A DNA stretch of 64,000 bases from Scleropages formosus. Taxonomy: Eukaryota > Chordata > Actinopteri > Osteoglossiformes > Osteoglossidae. The notes beneath the pieces were generated by a model. The model saw only the letters and a program-made list of their open reading frames with translations. It was not told the origin of the DNA and made no database searches. Of the stretch, positions 45,201-57,200 are shown in pieces. A program made the translations under genes and the position numbers. The first letter of the stretch is position 1; each line of letters starts with the position of its first letter. The stretch covers positions 19,642,501 to 19,706,500 of the forward strand of contig NC_041820.1 of NCBI RefSeq assembly GCF_900964775.1, written 5' to 3'.

Positions 45201-48200
45201 AGCAGGACCCGGTCCAACCCACTCCGCCACCGTACCCCCCACCACTTAGGTAGACCTCTCGAATTTCTGAAACAATGAAAAATGAAGCTGATACTTAAAT
45301 AATTCTCCATTTGACCCATTCATAGAGCTGAGTATCTTCATTGGAACAGTTCAGGGCGCATGCCTTGTTCAAGGGTACTACAGTAGGTGAAAGGTTTGAC
45401 AGCCGTGTCCTTAACCACTATGCTTAATGGGGAAGCAGTTTGTGTGAAAACGCTCGAAAACCACCAACCCATGGGACTCATTGCCATTATAGCTTTAAGA
45501 GCAAGGTATCTCGTGCTATTTCGTTAGGCAGCGCTACGATTAATTCTCCCTCCTGTTTGTTTGGCATATTTTGGTAACCACACTCAGACATTTCCTCTAT
45601 CTGAGCCTCTGGAACTCTTCAAACACAGAGTAGTATGTGGCTTCCTCAAGATGGGACAAAGTTCATACAAATAGATGTCCTAAAGGGGTGAGGCACTCAA
45701 TGTAAATCGAAGCAAAGGGACTGGAGCTATTTTTAACGCCAAGTGGAATGCCTTCCCTTATTTGGGAAAGTTTGATAATGCTCCAGCGGCTGTCTAAAGA
45801 GTCGGAATGTCTCATTTATCCAAGCACCCTGTGCGAGCTGGAGGAGCAGAATAAACAACCCCTGGCTGTAATGTGTATGCGTGTTGCAAGTGGTCCCACT
45901 TTGCAGGAGAAGTCGATGATTGGTTTGCCTTGGGTTCTTCACTTGCTGACTCCAGATTCTTTGTCTGTAGGTTTCGAGAGAGATTTCACAGGGAAGCTGG
46001 TCGTGAAGGTCAAGCCAGAGGTGAGCAGCTGGAGCCTGACAGAAATCTCAGAATGAGCAATGAACGCCATTCGCTCGTGGCAGAGGAAACACGGCAGTCT
46101 TACATAGACCTGAGCACTGCTTGTCCCACTGGTTTAAATCATCATGACAAACTGGTCACCGGATGGTGTTTGGAACCTGCGCACATGGTGTTGTTTTTGT
46201 GTGGTCTAAAGCCTTCAGACATGGCCCTTTCAATGATTACTGTTTAAGTGTAAAGAGCCACTTGTCTCCTTGGTCTTGGAGTGGGGTGTTGACTTCCATC
46301 GACATTTTTGATCAGTCCGAGCTCAGTGTGGTCAAAAATGCCTTCATCTTGTTATGGTTAGGCATTCAGCAATCCTAGCAAAATCTTTTGACTGCTATGT
46401 ATAAATACGGATTCGTCTGTCAGTTCTGAGGACACGGTCTTCAGATTGGAGTCTCTGTTGTTTCATATCTATAAACTGAAGTATGAAATTAGGATGGTGT
46501 TTTGAGAAGGGCTGTCATAACCCAAGTGAGCTCGCTTTTTGTCTTTCCAGGAGGAAGAAATGCAAGAAGAGGTAATCCCAGACTGTATGACGAGTCACGG
46601 GGTGAGTTTTAAAACCTGTGCTCCATTCCATTTTGGGGGCTTGTTAAACAGAACAGTCCCATTGCCATTTTCCAAAGATGTTGATTCAAGTGATTTCAAA
46701 GACTCAAGTTTTGACTAAGATAGTACATATGACTAAACGCATTGTTCAGTCAAATTGTTTTCTTTTCTGTCTATTTATGGCACATGCTGCCTTTGGGAAT
46801 CTTTTTTGATTTGGTTCTGGAACCTTAAAAAACCTCTGTGAGAGATGCCTGGATTTTCACATTTCTGCAATGTAACATTTCAAAAATGTTCATGTTAATG
46901 GATTGAGAAATTATATAACTTATAAAAGTCACATGTTCTAAGTATGCACAACAATTTAAATTATGAAAGTTTTGATGAAGTAGTGTTTTCTTAATGTAAT
47001 TATTCTAAAATATATTGTCAGCTGAACAAACAGGATTACAAACGGTAAAGGTGAACATCATCATATCTGTATAAACAATTCCTAAATAATTCTATGCAGT
47101 GGAATTGAGAATGAATGTATTGGATCTTTTCCTTGGCGTGTCAAGGTCAGCCGCATCGAAACAGGGACAAGGCGAGCAAAAGCATACCGACTGTCGGAAG
47201 CAAGGCCAAGGGCAAAGACCGATTGACTGGGAGGGCAAGGAGGTAAGCTGGGGCAGTTGGCTGGAGCAATTATTGGGCTGTGGTGTCATCTGTTGCTGTC
47301 ATAAGCATTTCAATTGTGACAGCAGTGCATATAGATTGACATGTCTGTAAAAGTACCTGTCGAATGCATTGATCTCACACTATCTCATAAATGCTGTTCA
47401 CGGGACCTGGATTTGTTTCGAACAGCAGTTTCACTTTATGCAACATTTCGCCCCCAAAATAAAAAAAGCAAACCAGTAATAGATTCAGACGCGCTGAAGC
47501 CGTAAGGAAGGGGGGGGGGGTTTGAACCCAGCACACAAGTGGTATGTGGCATTTCTAGGGCAGCGGCTAGAGCTGTCACCTTCTAAATTGAAAGCCCCAG
47601 GTTCAAATCCTCTCTCCTGCTCTACTACACTTGAATATACTACTTACCTTGAATTGCTCCTGTACAATTTATCCTGTTGTGTCAATGATTAAGCGTAACT
47701 GTAAGTAGCTTAGTAACCTCAGACAAAGGTGTCAGGTATGTAATTGTTAATGATAATTGGTTGTCGAAAGACCCTGTATTTTTATCTTAGCAGACAGGGG
47801 GATGAACACAAATGCAGAAATCTAAAGACAAACCTATCAACACACAAGATTGTACATAGATCTGTGGACTGAAGCAGTTTGAATGCTTTTATGGAGCCCT
47901 TGATGGTGCTTGTGAAAATAAAATACAACATCACAGTTGGCGTCCGTGCCTTCTCGTGGTTGGATGACGCGTGTGAGTGCACTCAGGCCTCCTCGGTGTG
48001 GGTTACTGTCGAAGTGGTCACTAATGGAAAATGACGGTGCTTATGGGATGTGGTCCTGCTGATGGGGTGCACGGAGGCCTCCCGGAAAACAGGGCTGGAT
48101 CGACACTCAGCCGGCTAACTGCTCGGAAGAGAGCTCCATTCCACACTCCCAGCAGAGCACACAGTGGTACATACCACTCCTCTCTGCATCAAAGTTTGAT

Positions 48201-50150
48201 ACATCCATCTCTCAACTTTCAGTAACCGCTCATCCAATTAAAGGTTGCGCTAAAGACAGATAATAATTCATCTGATGTCTTGATCGATGGAATGTGGTAG
48301 AAACCACAGATGTGAATTACTGTGAGTTATTAACTAATAACGTTTGGCTTTTCAGATGGGACGCCAAGGAGGGAGAAGATCACACACAGGTCAGGGACTA
48401 AGTGGTGTCTACTTCACTATGTATGACTCGTCAAACACGGCTTTCTGTTTTTTGTCCGAGTTCTGAGGCAAGACAGTAGCCACGAATATACTGACTTTGT
48501 GGTTCGCGTTCCCAAATATAAAGTGAAGGAAGATAATGACAATTTGCAAATGAAGAAAATACATTGATTTTTGTACTTATGTGGGTGTCTGTTGTACTGA
48601 TCTGTATTACCATCTCATTCCTGTATTTTTCCTTCTTTCTGCATCAGCAAACTGCAGAAACCACTTTAGAAGAGTTCCTGGAGGAGCTGGATGCCTTTGG
48701 AGAACCTGAAGTTGAGGACACCCCTCCACTGGAGGAGAGAAGAGAAGAGACTGCAGAACAAGATGCCCAGAATGGGGTGATGGCTGGAGAGCTCCCTTCT
48801 AGGGATGAGAAGGGATGTGGAGCTGGTAGTATTGCTCTGGTCAACGGCCGTGAAGACAGGGGGCAAGAATCAGCCAACTCTGAGCCACTTCCCCGCAAAG
48901 CTACAGAGAAAAAAGTCCGTTTCTTGGCAGAGGTCACTAGAAGCCCCATGGCCAGCACTTCAGGCCCCAAGGAATTGGACACCTTAGAAAGAGACTCGCA
49001 CCACAATAATGCCACCAAAGCAGGAGTTTATCAGCTCAGCCAGCAGCATCTGGTACCGATGCTTGAGGGTCCCTTGACAGGTGGTGGTGGTCAAGAACAG
49101 GAACTCCTGAGTGGGCTGGTACAGGGGGCCAGTCACCCACCGGAGCTAGTGCAGACAGAAAGCCTGTGCTCCTCAAAAGCCTCCAAAACTGCAAAGTCTG
49201 ACTCCAGAGCTGACAACACACCCATTGTCAACTCTGACCTGGAGCACAAAGCCCTGGACGCAAGCTCGTGTACCAGCCAGTTTCTAGAACTTTCTAAGAG
49301 CAGTAACACCAGGAGCCCAGGTAGAAATGGAGTTGTTCTAAACTTTTTTCTACATGTCCTTCAGAGCAATTGAGATTGTAGGTTTGTTCCTTTGAAACCA
49401 TGATGTGTCTTTCATTTTCAGGGGAGAAGATCGACTCTAGCTTCTCCGTAATGAGCATGGACTCCGAGTCTTCACATCGTGCTCACAAGAGCAGCACGGA
49501 CAAGGTGAGGTGATATACGCACCACGTACAGATTCCCTCACTTCTACCCAGATATCGTTCAGTACTGTCCTGAAGACTTTGGATGGGGTTTTAATGTTCA
49601 AGGGTCTTCTGTAGGACCAACTTTGCTTAAACTGACAGGATATGGAATAGCTGAGGGTGCGTGTATAAATATGAGCATGTGAGTCTATGAGTGTATATGA
49701 TTAATAAGGGAACACAAAAGAGCCGGGTCACAGCAATGTAGACACGGGCAGTATGCTGAGGAATTGAAAATACATACAGATGTATAATACAAGAACAAAA
49801 GGTTGTAATATTTAGTCAAAGCTGTCATGTAGTGCTATCTAAGAAGTCAAAAAAAACAGTCATCAGATATTCAGAAATTAATCTGAATAAATTTGAATTA
49901 TCATGCATTTTAAATTTTAACTGAAGAGAGTTTGACACATGATTCAGCCACATATTTGTGGAGGGACTTCCCTGTGTGGGACAGTGCACTTAAATACATC
50001 GAACCGATAGATACTTCGTTACGTTTAGCCAAGTGTATATTATAGCTTTTAATCACTCGAATTGTACGAAAGGGCATTTTTAACAATTCATTCTGCTTTT
50101 TTTTTTTTTGTTTTGTTTTTCAGGCAAAAGAAAATGGAAAAATAGTTTGA
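30289..50150 (+). CDS. ccdc9b: CCDC9B (coiled-coil domain containing 9B), about 14 coding exons
   Basis: Exons: 30289-30387, 33963-34070, 35303-35407, 35523-35672, 35891-36037, 38992-39069, 41799-41983, 45971-46020, 46551-46601, 47146-47242, 48356-48389, 48648-49320, 49422-49504, 50124-50150. All phases agree, giving 628 residues, or 590 if translation starts at ATG 33978; human has about 534. Human-like blocks in order: [20 protein letters not shown] (short coiled coil), [61 protein letters not shown], then [14 protein letters not shown], and [18 protein letters not shown]. The last exons are acidic and Ser-rich and contain KKVRF, a PP1-docking-type motif. CCDC9 proteins have little defined function; CCDC9 itself associates with the exon junction complex. 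The Arg/Gly-rich middle fits RNA or RNP association, by inference. Intron 4 uses a GC donor. The first exon (33 residues) is the least certain. Confidence 0.93.
30612..30640. repeat. (GT)n microsatellite in CCDC9B intron 1
   Basis: About 13 GT units in GC-rich sequence. Confidence 0.85.
30640..32760. other. CCDC9B intron 1, unique sequence
   Basis: Starts GC-rich (end of the promoter CpG island) and becomes mixed. Several long frames on both strands up to about 31.4 kb reflect GC content. No exon is supported. Confidence 0.4.
32765..32950 (+). repeat. tRNA-derived SINE, family 1 (diverged), CCDC9B intron 1
   Basis: 'cacaggtttgatccccacctc', 'tacccttgagcaaggtaatt', and tail 'cactttggagaaaagtgtca' running to 'aatgaataagtg'. 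Confidence 0.75.
33070..33245 (+). repeat. tRNA-derived SINE, family 3, CCDC9B intron 1
   Basis: Head 'ggtggcacggtggcacagcg' with 'agtagcgctgctgcctcaca', box B-like 'gtgagtttgatccccactca', and body 'gtttgcatgttctccctgtg' then 'ggtttcctcccacactccaa'. The 3' tail is missing. Confidence 0.8.
34079..34510 (+). repeat. Family 3 SINE, full length with an internal duplication, next to a CCDC9B splice donor
   Basis: The element starts about 8 bases past the exon 2 donor. Head and body match 33070. The segment 'ggtttcctcccacagtccaa' with 'agacatgctgttcaggtt' occurs twice (about 34222 and 34363). It ends with the L2-type tail 'gctttggagaaaagcatctt' then 'aagtgaataaatgtaa', shared with family 1. Confidence 0.85.
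36557..36608. repeat. (AC)n microsatellite
   Basis: Two AC runs separated by ATAT. Confidence 0.9.
36883..36939. repeat. (GT)n microsatellite, about 28 units
   Basis: Longest uninterrupted dinucleotide tract in the window. Confidence 0.92.
39070..39763. other. CCDC9B intron 6, left part
   Basis: Unique-looking sequence, short frames only. Confidence 0.35.
39764..40122 (-). mobile_element. Solo-LTR-like fossil of an LTR retrotransposon, CCDC9B intron 6
   Basis: Bounded by TGTCATGC at the left and GCGTGACA at the right, so it has TG...CA ends with short inverted repeats. There is no internal coding sequence. Composition and the phrases 'ttgggtcc' near one end and 'cacgccc' near the other resemble the fossil at 53157, suggesting related families, possibly Gypsy/Ty3-like. 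It is non-coding and looks like a lone LTR of moderate age. Confidence 0.45.
40130..41798. other. CCDC9B intron 6, right part
   Basis: GC-moderate unique sequence. Long frames at 40425-40754 and 41376-42075 have no recognisable domain and partly overlap exon 7 in another frame. Confidence 0.4.
42085..42290 (+). repeat. tRNA-derived SINE, family 2, 5'-truncated, ending in (GT)n
   Basis: Starts in box B ('ggggttcgagtcccacttgg'), runs through 'cctgtgttgctgggttaggc' and ends in about 20 GT units (42244-42281). Confidence 0.85.
42660..42872 (-). repeat. tRNA-derived SINE, family 2, CCDC9B intron 7
   Basis: (AC)n at its 3' end, then 'ggggtcgcggggaactggag' and box B 'gggactcgaaccccagac', ending 'aacccactgcgcccccc'. 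Confidence 0.88.
43226..43462 (-). repeat. tRNA-derived SINE, family 1, CCDC9B intron 7
   Basis: Reverse orientation: 'ttacatttattcatttaggt' is the L2-type tail, then 'gttgctcaagggcactacgg', with a tRNA-like head at 43395-43460 ('ctctaaccactgtgctatc'). Confidence 0.85.
43745..43952 (+). repeat. tRNA-derived SINE, family 2, CCDC9B intron 7
   Basis: 'gggcacggtggcacagtggg', 'ggaccgggtcctgctctcca', ending 'gtgtgtgtgtaag'. It is complete in structure. Confidence 0.88.
44060..44230 (-). repeat. SINE, family 3, CCDC9B intron 7
   Basis: Reverse copy: 'cactgtgggaggaaaccaga', 'ggggagaacatgcaactcca', 'gatgctgtgaggcagcaatg'. Confidence 0.75.
44235..45020. other. CCDC9B intron 7, unique sequence
   Basis: AT-rich, no exon supported. 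Confidence 0.35.
45030..45245 (-). repeat. tRNA-derived SINE, family 2, CCDC9B intron 7
   Basis: 'ggggtcgcggggagccggag', 'gggactcgagccccagac', ending 'actccgccaccgtacccccc'. Well preserved. Confidence 0.88.
45300..45435 (-). repeat. SINE, family 1, diverged fragment
   Basis: 'ccttgttcaagggtactaca' and 'gtccttaaccactatgct' match the reversed family 1 body and head. Confidence 0.6.
47548..47745 (+). repeat. SINE, family 1, diverged, CCDC9B intron 10
   Basis: 'agggcagcggctagagctg', 'ccaggttcaaatcctctc', 'ctacttaccttgaattgctc'. The tail has eroded. Confidence 0.65.
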
Positions 50151-50437
50151 ATATGAGGAAGCGTGCACAAAAGCTAACAACTGATATGGCGTTGCATAAT
50201 TACAGATGTGAGATAGCTGGGCTTGTGTGAAAATCTACTTAAGCAAATATAAGATAGTAAATCAAGTCATATAGTGGACAAAATTAGGTTTCCTTTGCAA
50301 TGTGGGACTCTCATTATGAGCACTTTATTATCTATAAAGTAGACTAATGTTATTATGGTTAAAATGCCAGCGATTTCCGTTTTGCTTAAAATCTTGTTCA
50401 TATTTGTTTTGATTTCTGAAATTATCCGTAGCACCTA

Positions 50438-50443
50438 AATAAA
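50438..50443 (+). terminator. ccdc9b: CCDC9B polyadenylation signal (candidate)
   Basis: AATAAA, 288 bases after the stop codon. Another AATAAA lies at about 50579-50584, and AT-rich sequence continues for 2 kb, so a longer 3' UTR is possible. Confidence 0.45.
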
Positions 50444-50599
50444 CTAAAAATTGGACACATAATTATTTAATATCATTTCTTTTCCTGGATTATTTAATTC
50501 CCTGGTTTTGCTTTGCACTGCTTTGTACTACAGGGGCGTAGTGCTGGTTTTAAAACTTTGACTTAGTAAATGTAAAGTAATAAATAAACTATTCTTTTT

Positions 50600-53150
50600 G
50601 GCATAAGTTAACTATGTCAGATATGTCAACAGCAGTGTGTTAAACGTTGATGTGCTATTTTCAACGGGTAGATAAAGTGTTTGCACTTGCATCATATGCT
50701 GTTCATTTGTACTGAAATATAGAGCATCATATGTCACTTCAGTTTTTCTGTAGCTTAATATAACGGCTGCAGAGGCCAATAGGTTGTCTTATTTAAGCCT
50801 AAGCAGATGAATTATACTAATGGGTTTAATGTTGAATATCATGATTAGTTTCAGGGAAGTTATGTTTCAATGTAAATTGGTAGTTTATGTCGTCTCTCTG
50901 TAAAAGTTACAGTTTTGAAATCCGGTATCGTGAATTGCATGCTGCTGCTGTATCACTTCTGTAATTGATGACGTAGAACTCAACTGTGGAATATTTAACT
51001 GTATAAAGACAAATATTACAGTGTACAGCAGTAGCTTTCTTTTGGACTTTTTCCTCTTTAGCTCACCAGAAACGCTCTGATGATAATAATATCACTTGTG
51101 TAGAAGATTTCGAGGCCAATACAGGCTGTGTTTTTTATTCTTTATTTGGGCAACTGAATGTTTGACTCCTATTTGACTCAGCATCAGCATTTCTTGTACA
51201 TATTCAGTAATAAGCAATCTTCTGTTCAGGAGAGATTGGATATTTATATATAAATACAATTAAAATATTTATTTTTTCCATATATTTTGCTTTCACCCTA
51301 AGTTTAGAGAGCCTTAATGTAAAGGGAAAAAAGTGACAGGCACTTTTCATTTATTTCTAAGATACGATGTATATGTAAAAATCCGACAGCTTTAAGAAGT
51401 GTAATGGTAGCGCATTTTGTACATTTCAATTTCTATTGTCCCTACCCCTCAAGGATGTTCAATACAGACTGGTAGCGGTCCCAATTTGGTTTTTTTATAT
51501 TAATTTTGATTATAATGTTGAACAGTTCCAGGCCTTGTAATAAATTCATGTTGCAGTAAAAGTTCATTATTGAAATTGAACAAAGCAAATGGTCTAAATT
51601 AATTGTAGAGAAGCATGAATTTACTATAAATAGCATGAATTTACGATAAAAGGTCTTTGAGGAAGAAATTAAATGCTAAGCATTGATAAGCATTTGTAGT
51701 CGGAAGTCCTCTTATTTTGATTGACATTTAATATGTCAAAGTGGAAGCCTTGTACTTGATTTGTGTTGATGTGGTAGTAATGATGGTTCTGGTCCTGCTG
51801 CTCTGGTCTGCTGCTGTCACAAGATTTTAGACCTCTTGTTCTCCAGTCTTTGGTTTATATACAGTACGTGTGTATATCGGCTGCAAGCCCACATCACACA
51901 AATATGCTGTTCATTAGATGCTTGACTCCTTGAGGGGCTGGGAGCTGCCAATAGTTTAACTCACTGGCGGTACCTTGGCTGTCATGGGGTCAGGGGCCTC
52001 GGAACAGACCGAGGTTCTTTTTTTTGCAGGGTTGTTCTGTACGGTTACAACATACACCCTCCTTTTTGGTTTCACCTCCTGTGGAACACATGCAAGACTG
52101 CTAATTGGTCTTGTGGGAGCAGAAGCATTTTTGCTTAATTTAAACTCATAGATAAGTTGAACACGACTAACAAGTGTTTCTGGGGTCAGCATGTGCTCTT
52201 CACTGAAACCCCACCTTGGCTCTGTTTCCTGCCTCACACCTTTGGATGTTATGGGTTATATTTGTTAAGTGTTTCACTGTGAGTGTTCAAATGCTGTTCT
52301 TCCTCAACCCATCACTAATTTTGTTTGTATGGTGTCATTAATTATTGACTTGTCATTGTTGTGTCTACCCTAATTCCCATACTTTACATTTGGACACTGT
52401 GTAGATTGTCCAAAATTGTTTAAATTTCCTAGGAATGTAGAAATATGACCTGTGTGGCAGTATATTAATAATTATGTCTAATTTTTTTTTTTTTTTTTTT
52501 TAGAATGACCCCTTAGCTGTGGCATGAAAACAAAAATATAGTTAACAGAAAAGTAAGCCATGCCAGAGAGTTGTCTAAAATGTTGCTGGCCTATAAACAT
52601 TTCATATTTCTGAATAACAATAGTTGATTTCTGTCTGGCTTTTAATCTTTAAAATTTTCTTATGATTATTGCCTCTGTGAAAGAGTTGCTCAGAAATACT
52701 ACTGACACACCTTCTTAACCCGTGATTTTTTGTGTGTTTGTGTGCATTTTGTGTAGGTAATGTATTTGTTTGACTCTTTGTGATTTCCTTCCAGGTTAAA
52801 ATTGAAGCAAACATCTGGTTTCTTTGTTTTTCCCAGTGTCCAGTAATCTGGTTTTAAAACTATTGAAATGTCACTTGTCTAAATTCAGCAACAAGCCTTA
52901 CAAAGTCTCACAAAGTGGGATATTTGCCATTTTTAAACAGTGATGTCTTGTAACTTAAATGACTGTAGCCTTGTTAAAAATAAATTTTTTTAATTCCCAT
53001 ATTTGTCCGAGCAATTTTTACAAAAATCATTTAAAGAAGTGATACCCTAACAAGAATGTTTCACTGTACATTTTCTTTAAAATCAGTTCAATTGATTTGA
53101 ACTACTCATATACAAAAACTGTGCCACATATCTATTTAGGTCTACAAGGT
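50600..53150. other. Long AT-rich stretch after CCDC9B, possible extended 3' UTR
   Basis: No frame with recognisable content. The region contains a poly-T tract at 52480-52500. It lies between the convergent CCDC9B and INAFM2 genes. Confidence 0.4.
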
Positions 53151-53156
53151 GTTAGA

Positions 53157-53581
53157 TGTTACGTTCACGCCCACAACCCAATTGACAGCACCTGACTCCA
53201 GTTCCTGACTAACTGCTCACCCTTTAAAAGACCCTTCTCAGCGCCCATACCTTTGCGGAATCTCCTTAGGGACAACCGCCCTTCCTCGTGGCGTCTCGTT
53301 CACACGCATCTCTAGTTCACAATTCATGTTCTCCGGTTTTCGACCCCTCGCTTTGTTTCCTGACCGTGTCCACGGATCCATCTTCCAACGCCAATCACCG
53401 CTTGATCGACCCTTCGCTTCATCCCCTGACCATGCCCGTGGATCTTCGCTCTGACCCCTACCGCCGATCGACCGATTCTTCTCCTGTGCCCGACACCAAG
53501 AACTTGCCTGATCCCTTGACTCCAGACGAACGACTCTGCACTTGGGTCCAGCCGTCCCGGCTCCCTCGGTTCCGCGTGACA
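53157..53581 (+). mobile_element. Solo-LTR-like fossil of an LTR retrotransposon
   Basis: Begins TGTTACG and ends GCGTGACA (TG...CA). A TTTAAAAG TATA-like site in the first quarter fits an LTR promoter. It has no internal coding region and is GC-richer than its surroundings. Its ends resemble the element at 39764. Likely family Gypsy/Ty3-like, not certain; the element is a non-functional fossil. Confidence 0.45.
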
Positions 53582-53589
53582 GTAGTCTG

Positions 53590-54025
53590 TACCCTAAACA
53601 AATTTCAAAATGCTACACAATACTATTCTTGTGCAATAACTCAATTTATTCAGTTTGCTTTTTCTAAGGCTGTAAACTAATTAGTCAAAGGAGGTGAAAA
53701 GGACGCAAAGTTGATCCCAGAAGCAATGCAGTGAAACTTCTTCGCAAGAAGGGGCCTGGATCACTCAAAATCAATGAACGCTCCATTATATACAAGATAC
53801 CCGTGACTTTCTGTCCACAAGAGAGAGGTCTGACTTTTCAGGCTTGTAACTGAGTGCCACAGGTAGATATTTAATGCTTAAAAATTTTTGACAACTGGAT
53901 CTACTTTTCAAATAAAATCATTTATGAGGGCATAAGCACAAGAATTTCCACAAGCTCTTCAGACCAAGAGTACTATGTACAATCTTTAATAATGATGTGT
54001 GCTCAAACAACAGTATCTGTCTAGA
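53590..54025. other. Intergenic DNA, nothing recognised
   Basis: AT-rich, short frames only. Confidence 0.35.
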
Positions 54026-54027
54026 AT

Positions 54028-54238
54028 AACTCACACAGACACACAGAACCACTTGTCCCATTTGGGGTCGAGGGGAACCGGAGCCTACCCGGCAACACAG
54101 GGCGTAAGGCTGGAGGGGGAGGGGACACACCCAGGACAGGATGCCAGTCTGTTGCAAGGCACCCCAAGCAGGACTTGAACCCCAGACCCACCAGAGAGCA
54201 GGACCTGGTCCAACCCACTGCACCACCACACCCCCATC
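54028..54238 (-). repeat. tRNA-derived SINE, family 2
   Basis: 'accacttgtcccatttgggg', 'cctacccggcaacacagggc', box B 'ggacttgaaccccagacc', ending 'cactgcaccaccacaccccc'. Confidence 0.88.
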
Positions 54239-54239
54239 T

Positions 54240-57200
54240 AGAATAACTCTTAAAATAAATTTTCTTCAATTACGCTTTGAGTAAGGAAATCAAGGATCAA
54301 GGAAAAAGAAAAAAAGTTTAGCTCGGCTGACAGGGTTAGGGTTAAAGCAAAAAAAAAAGCCACTGAATACTTTATTTAGGGTGGCAAAGGAAATGTAGCA
54401 GAGAAATTACCGTATTTAAATTCAAATTCAAATAAATGGATAAGAAGTGAAATCTGTGTAACACTAGTTAATTATTTAGTAATTTGTATCTACAAAAATT
54501 GATGATTTTAAATGACTGACATTTAGTGATCATGTTCTGATGACAGAGTGCTTTTACTTCATTTCCATGTTGATGTATGTTTCAGGTCTCATCATTTATT
54601 AATTGAGGTGATAGCAGTTGATTGCTTTGTTACAGTTTACAAAAAAATTTTCCAAATATAACATGATTACCTTTCAAATACTTTAATGTATTTCACATAT
54701 TTCAGCGAAATTGTGTTGGCACGGTCAAACAGGCCAGCGTTTGTATTGTTTATCATCTTAATACAATTTTCGCAGGCCGTGATGGGTGTCTGCTGAGAAG
54801 ACCATAGCACAGAGGATGTTTTGTTCAAGCAGGTGAGACCATAGCGGGGTGGGTGTTAATTAAGCTGGCTCCATGTGGGAGTTCGTTCTGATTAATTTGA
54901 AGCGGCCTCGCTTTGGGAGGGATGCGGCAGAAACCCCTCCCCTGACGTCTCTGTAGCAGCGATGCGCTTTTAATCACCTTTTCCCTGCAGCCTCTCTGCA
55001 GATCAGCTCTCCCCGCTGCCATTGCCAGCAGGACGCTGCGATCTCAGAGTCATACCCATCATACATTGTCCGTGGACACTTTGGTAGGGCATCCAAGGGT
55101 GAGCTCCGCCCAGAAATGCACACGCAGGTTTCCACCCACTGTTCATCCTTTTTTCTCTCAGGGGGGGCACTGGCTGTAAGCTTTGCAATTGCTTACTTAC
55201 TACTATTTTGAGCAGAGCTTCACAGAAGTCACATAATACATCCTTTCATCCTTCTCAGCACGTTGCTGCACAAATTTGGCTGGAAAGGAGAAACTCAAAG
55301 GTGAGAAAACAGGGGCCAGAACCTGTTGTCAGAAATGATTGTACAGTTTTGTAAAAACAAAATTTTTACACAGAAGTATTAGGTTGAACATATGCTATAC
55401 TACACTATACTATACTATACACTGTACTGCACATTAACTTGTCAATCAAAAATTTGGGACAAACCCCACAAGCTTTCATGTCTGCCACTGTTTCCAGCAA
55501 CCTAACACCGACCCATCTCCAACTCTCTCCTGTCTGTCGGTGTCCCGACTAAAATCGTATTTGGCACAAGGACCGAAAAGGTCATAAGGAGGTAGTGCCT
55601 GATTTTCTTCAAGCACCATAACGGATGAGCATGCTTTTGGAGAGCAGCTCTTTTTTGGTGGGCTCTTGCTGCTGTGGGCTGGGCGAGCAGATTCATGTCA
55701 CCAGTGCTTCAATGAATCTTCACATTCTGGGTTAATTTATCAGCATCTTCAATAGTATAATATCACATCACAATATCTGGTAACTTTAATTCCACAGTAA
55801 TATAGAACCTGGCTCATGCTTGTTTTACCATGCCATCATAAAACAGCTACATTTCACTTTTGGTAGCACACTTGTCACAGCATAACTGGAACATGATACT
55901 GCAAGTGCAGGTCCTCTGGGACTTTCCCAAGAGATGTGTGTGTTTGTTTCATGCCTCTTCGATGTAAAAGCTGCTTATACTTTTCCAGTGACAATCTCCT
56001 AAAGCTCAAAATGGGTTGGAAGAGCAGAATTGTCTCCAAAAGCCTTTTTGTTCTTGTTTGCTGAGTTAAGTTCTGAAAGAGAGTTACTGATCTCAGGTCA
56101 CTTCGAAACGTAACCCTCTCAAAATAATTTAGTTTTACTGCAGGCAGTCTTAACACCTCTTTAAACCTGCAGTTTTATGCATCTGCTAGCACCATTTGAT
56201 GATCCAGTTTTCCATGGTTTTTATTTTAAAAAAATTGATGAATAACATTTTGGAGAAATTCATTTTAATGACATCATACCCTTAGATATCTTGTCACGAC
56301 AAATCCTCACTATGCATGTGGCACACAAATTCGCACAGTTTCTCAGTGTTCCTGGTAACGCTTTGTTTCATGTTCAAGATGACAGGACAAGTCCAGTAGA
56401 TTAGTTATGCCCTGGCTTTAAACAGTTTTTACCTGGCAACAAGTAGAAATTTGAATGTGAACTCCTACTGCCTGCAGTGTGTAGGGTGAGCTAACCCTAA
56501 CCTCACTGAATGCCACCTGCATACACCTGAAGAACATCCAGTCAATCAGCATGCGCCCCCCATCCCCAAAAACTCCAGGGTGAGGGAAACCAATCCAGAT
56601 CTCCTTGGATCTCCCGAGACTTTCTGTCCATTGCCGTGCCGAACCTGCCCTTCCCCCACCACACCCAGCAAGGAGCAGCACAAACACGTCCGCTAAGCTG
56701 CGGGGGCTTTTATTGACCTGGGCCTGTTTGTAGAAGCTCAGATCTCAGCATGTTGACAACAGGCAGCCTTTGTGAGGCTTGGGTCTCATGTTTCATATGT
56801 TAGTACTCCAACATATGGATATCTACCTGTAAAATGCCTCTTTTGGTAATTCTTGAATGTCTGCGGATATTGTACTTCATCATATTGTACTACATCATTA
56901 CTCTGGTGGAGTGTCCTTTTGGCTGAAAATTTTTCCTTTTTGAAAAATGGCCTCTCTGAAACCAAGACCAGGGTTTTTGATATATAGCCTGAAGAGAAGT
57001 ACACTGCAGCATTTTGTAAAAGTGGAGAACAGCTCTGAATTTTTCATTCTGCATACAGCAAAACCTGATGAACACACCAAGATGACTTCCATGATGGTTA
57101 GAGCAGTAACTGGTAGCGACGCTTGTTAAGGCTTTTTGCTCCGGTCTAATTTAATTAAATAACACGGGAGACCTGCCTCTGTCAGCTTTTCTGGCTAAGA

